Shown piece by piece: positions 61,701-62,073 of a stretch of DNA of 62,073 nt. Below the pieces are notes generated by a model. The model was not told where the DNA came from. It made no database searches and saw only the letters and a list, made by a program, of their open reading frames with translations. Location of the stretch: positions 1-62,073 of the forward strand of contig NZ_JALEGS010000056.1 of assembly GCF_022763345.1 (NCBI RefSeq). The letters are read 5' to 3'. How positions within the stretch are numbered: the stretch's first letter is position 1; the number at the start of each line of letters is the position of its first letter. The translations under genes were made by a program, and so were the position numbers. Origin of the DNA: Phaeodactylibacter sp. (GTDB taxonomy: Bacteria > Bacteroidota > Bacteroidia > Chitinophagales > Saprospiraceae).

Positions 61701-61909
61701 CGTTCACGCTACAATTCAGCCAACCTCTTGCAGCGGAAGGGCAGGCGACCCTGCTCAACGAGTTTGGTCAACGGATTACCCAGCAGCCTTTAATGGAGGG
61801 GGAGACGGAGCTGGACTGGAGCGCTGCCTCCCTGCCTGCCGGGCTTTACTTTCTGGAGGTCTTCACAGAAGATGGCTACCGGGAAGTGCTGAAGGTGGTG
61901 CGTCAGTAG
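58724..61909 (+). CDS. T9SS-secreted M12B-like zinc metalloprotease with HYR repeats
   Basis: 1061 aa. The signal peptide ends AAYGQ; a propeptide-like region runs to ~200. The reprolysin/adamalysin-type catalytic domain (~205-440) has the full zinc motif HEIGHNLDSRH (His349, Glu350, His353, His359), followed by TIMSYFDSFG, the Met-turn region. Residues ~449-770 are four HYR-like repeats of ~80 residues, three of them very alike (CQDVTVQLN, DACG, LTVTDVNGN, VEDN). Then comes a DUF1349/laminin-like jelly roll (~790-970) and a type A sorting domain (ILPNPVRDAFTLQF). It is likely an extracellular protease; the substrate is unknown. Confidence 0.92.
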   Translation: MRPIFLLLLFGLCTMAAYGQEQKSTFDLFGDGKPKPAEETYEQVTGGTLLTIDLEELKALREAAPNHFSIDLPQADGSSLELHLGKVNIFAEDFKVETSFGSRTEEVDLGVHYKGIVAGHSSSLVTVSVYEQQLVALFSDGRHNYELAKLKSEADRYILFRTADLKERLKEQLLQFNCHIETEGRDLPEYTEDQLFGVSDSRGGCQVIQVYLVADFSYYTVCGSDLTETANRLTAVFAQTMNIYNAENINMVMSGMFIWTSDDNAFEEDSSAAFQRNQFRDYYNTTGAGWPGDLAQLISGTSTFGTGASGIAFFDGLCTSDSYALTRAGGNSPIVDWTMYSRFVKVLTHEIGHNLDSRHTHACVWNGDGTTIDDYGNVDPMGVVVDEPEGESCLDTPYKLGVFPTIMSYFDSFGHGTFNMTNGMGTQPGNVMRNYVMNAGCLDDGSNVPPVARCQDVTVQLNSSGNGSTTAAAVDDGSYDACGSLQPLVLSQTSFTCADVGENTEFLTVTDLDGNISFCFLTVTVEDNVAPSAECQNVTVQLNANGDGSTSLAAVNDGSSDACGIQSLVLSQVNFNCSNVGNNAETLTVTDVNGNSDICNFTVAVEDNVAPEALCQDVTLQLDANGDASTSVAAVDIGSNDACGINSLVLSQAGFDCDEVGGNSETLTVTDVNGNVSVCNFTVTVEDNIKPTAVCFNPTVALQPDGLYTLQLSDIFDDVNSSDNCSISSADFPGVTYTCDDAYLTFPVVLTVEDPSGNTDDCTAMVTVEIGTALPPQWTANDIGDQGDGSFYEYDPCINDNPDLGDFTIGTGGYNLIPQNSDNLAFASVPLCGNGGIQARIRDVVGGYAGLMIRESSDPGSKMYAVYSNLTNLLRREIRYTQNGPRSSNNFYASFPEWLRLTRQGDLLRAFYRNTSGGGWVLFHQAYLPMSNCVEMGLAVFSTDPFGDATAVIGEVRYLSQGGSLAVPNTMEWTAESAPVIKAGILPNPVRDAFTLQFSQPLAAEGQATLLNEFGQRITQQPLMEGETELDWSAASLPAGLYFLEVFTEDGYREVLKVVRQ
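60068..61030 (+). repeat. Tandem ~240-bp repeats encoding HYR-like modules
   Basis: Four units begin near 60068, 60313, 60553 and 60790. Units 1-3 share the order C-Q-(D/N)-V-T, D-A-C-G, L-V-L-S-Q and T-V-T-D-(V/L)-(N/D)-G-N; unit 4 is more divergent. Confidence 0.8.
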
Positions 61910-61933
61910 ACTGAGTTTTGTTATTTAGGTTGG

Positions 61934-61972
61934 AACTGCAGTTTGGGCTTGGCCCGGGCTGCAGTTTTTTTT
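61934..61972 (+). terminator. Rho-independent terminator
   Basis: Stem AACTGCAG/CTGCAGTT with a 17-base loop that itself contains GGGC/GCCC, followed by a run of Ts. It ends the metalloprotease transcript. Confidence 0.8.
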
Positions 61973-61993
61973 GCTGGAGCAAAGGGGCGGGGC

Positions 61994-62051
61994 GGGCAGA
62001 GCCGTTAGGGTATACTTTAAGTGTAGGCTGCCCCAGGGAGTATGCCCTAAC
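61994..62051. other. Overlapping inverted repeats at the right edge
   Basis: GTTAGGGTATACT (62004-62016) pairs with AGTATGCCCTAAC (62039-62051) with one G-U. GGGCAG (61994-61999) pairs with CTGCCC (62028-62033). The two hairpins cannot form together without a pseudoknot. What lies beyond the edge is unknown. Confidence 0.4.
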
Positions 62052-62073
62052 TTACGGTTGGGATAGGTGCGAC

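Noticed and set aside
1..62073. CRISPR arrays, tRNA or rRNA genes
   Set aside because: No evenly spaced short repeats and no T-arm or anticodon-like patterns were seen on either strand while reading; a covariance search would be decisive.

Overview
The window looks like a chromosomal segment of a Bacteroidota bacterium, most likely of the Saprospiria (Lewinella/Phaeodactylibacter-like). The reasons: many secreted proteins end in type IX secretion (T9SS) sorting domains (eight type A, one type B/CHU_C). Several genes are preceded by the Bacteroidota -7 promoter box TAnnTTTG, often only a few bases from the start codon. Small families typical of the phylum are present (DUF1599 with a BT_3928-type protein, a long NusB, FG-GAP/PKD/HYR surface proteins). 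Genus-level assignment is inference; there is no rRNA or other phylogenetic marker in the window.

Layout. 0-11 kb: an aldo/keto reductase, a small membrane protein, a truncated DODA dioxygenase remnant, a T9SS Asp-box/MopE protein, a TetR regulator with a 22-bp perfect palindrome in front of a 4-TM protein, a lipoprotein, a flavin reductase, and a nitroreductase/NRDE/ATP-grasp operon. A 1.2-kb gene-poor region (9.5-10.7 kb) follows. It holds degenerate coding fragments, strong hairpins and a cloverleaf-like candidate RNA that ends in a textbook terminator. 11-22 kb: thiolase, a lipoprotein and an SCO protein, a Nudix hydrolase, a TPR protein and two tandem T9SS subtilases. 22-34.8 kb is the housekeeping block: vsr, yigZ, DUF1599 + BT_3928-type, nusB, guaA, a binding-protein-like lipoprotein, trmH, uvrD/pcrA, an AhpD-like protein and a cysteine desulfurase. 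34.8-39.3 kb: two related T9SS cargo genes. 39.4-45.1 kb: envelope and sugar genes (heptose-7-phosphate kinase, Kdo transferase, a predicted barrel protein, rfbB, DUF502, RluA-type synthase). 45.2-62 kb: very large T9SS surface proteins, a DUF1800/DUF1501 pair, a VOC protein, a type B cargo gene bracketed by two copies of a ~145-bp structured repeat, and a secreted M12B-like metalloprotease with HYR repeats.

How the parts fit. The surface and secreted proteins (subtilases, metalloprotease, PKD/FG-GAP/HYR proteins) should be exported by Sec, moved across the outer membrane by T9SS and anchored or released there. The LPS genes (waaA, rfaE1 kinase, rfbB) build the outer leaflet that such proteins usually attach to. 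No T9SS machinery gene lies in the window.

The observations most worth following are the candidate structured RNA with its own terminator at 10417-10620, the paired ~145-bp structured repeats around the CHU_C gene with partly compensatory differences, the TetR palindrome, and a Tat-signal DUF1501 protein that carries a FlgD-like tail.
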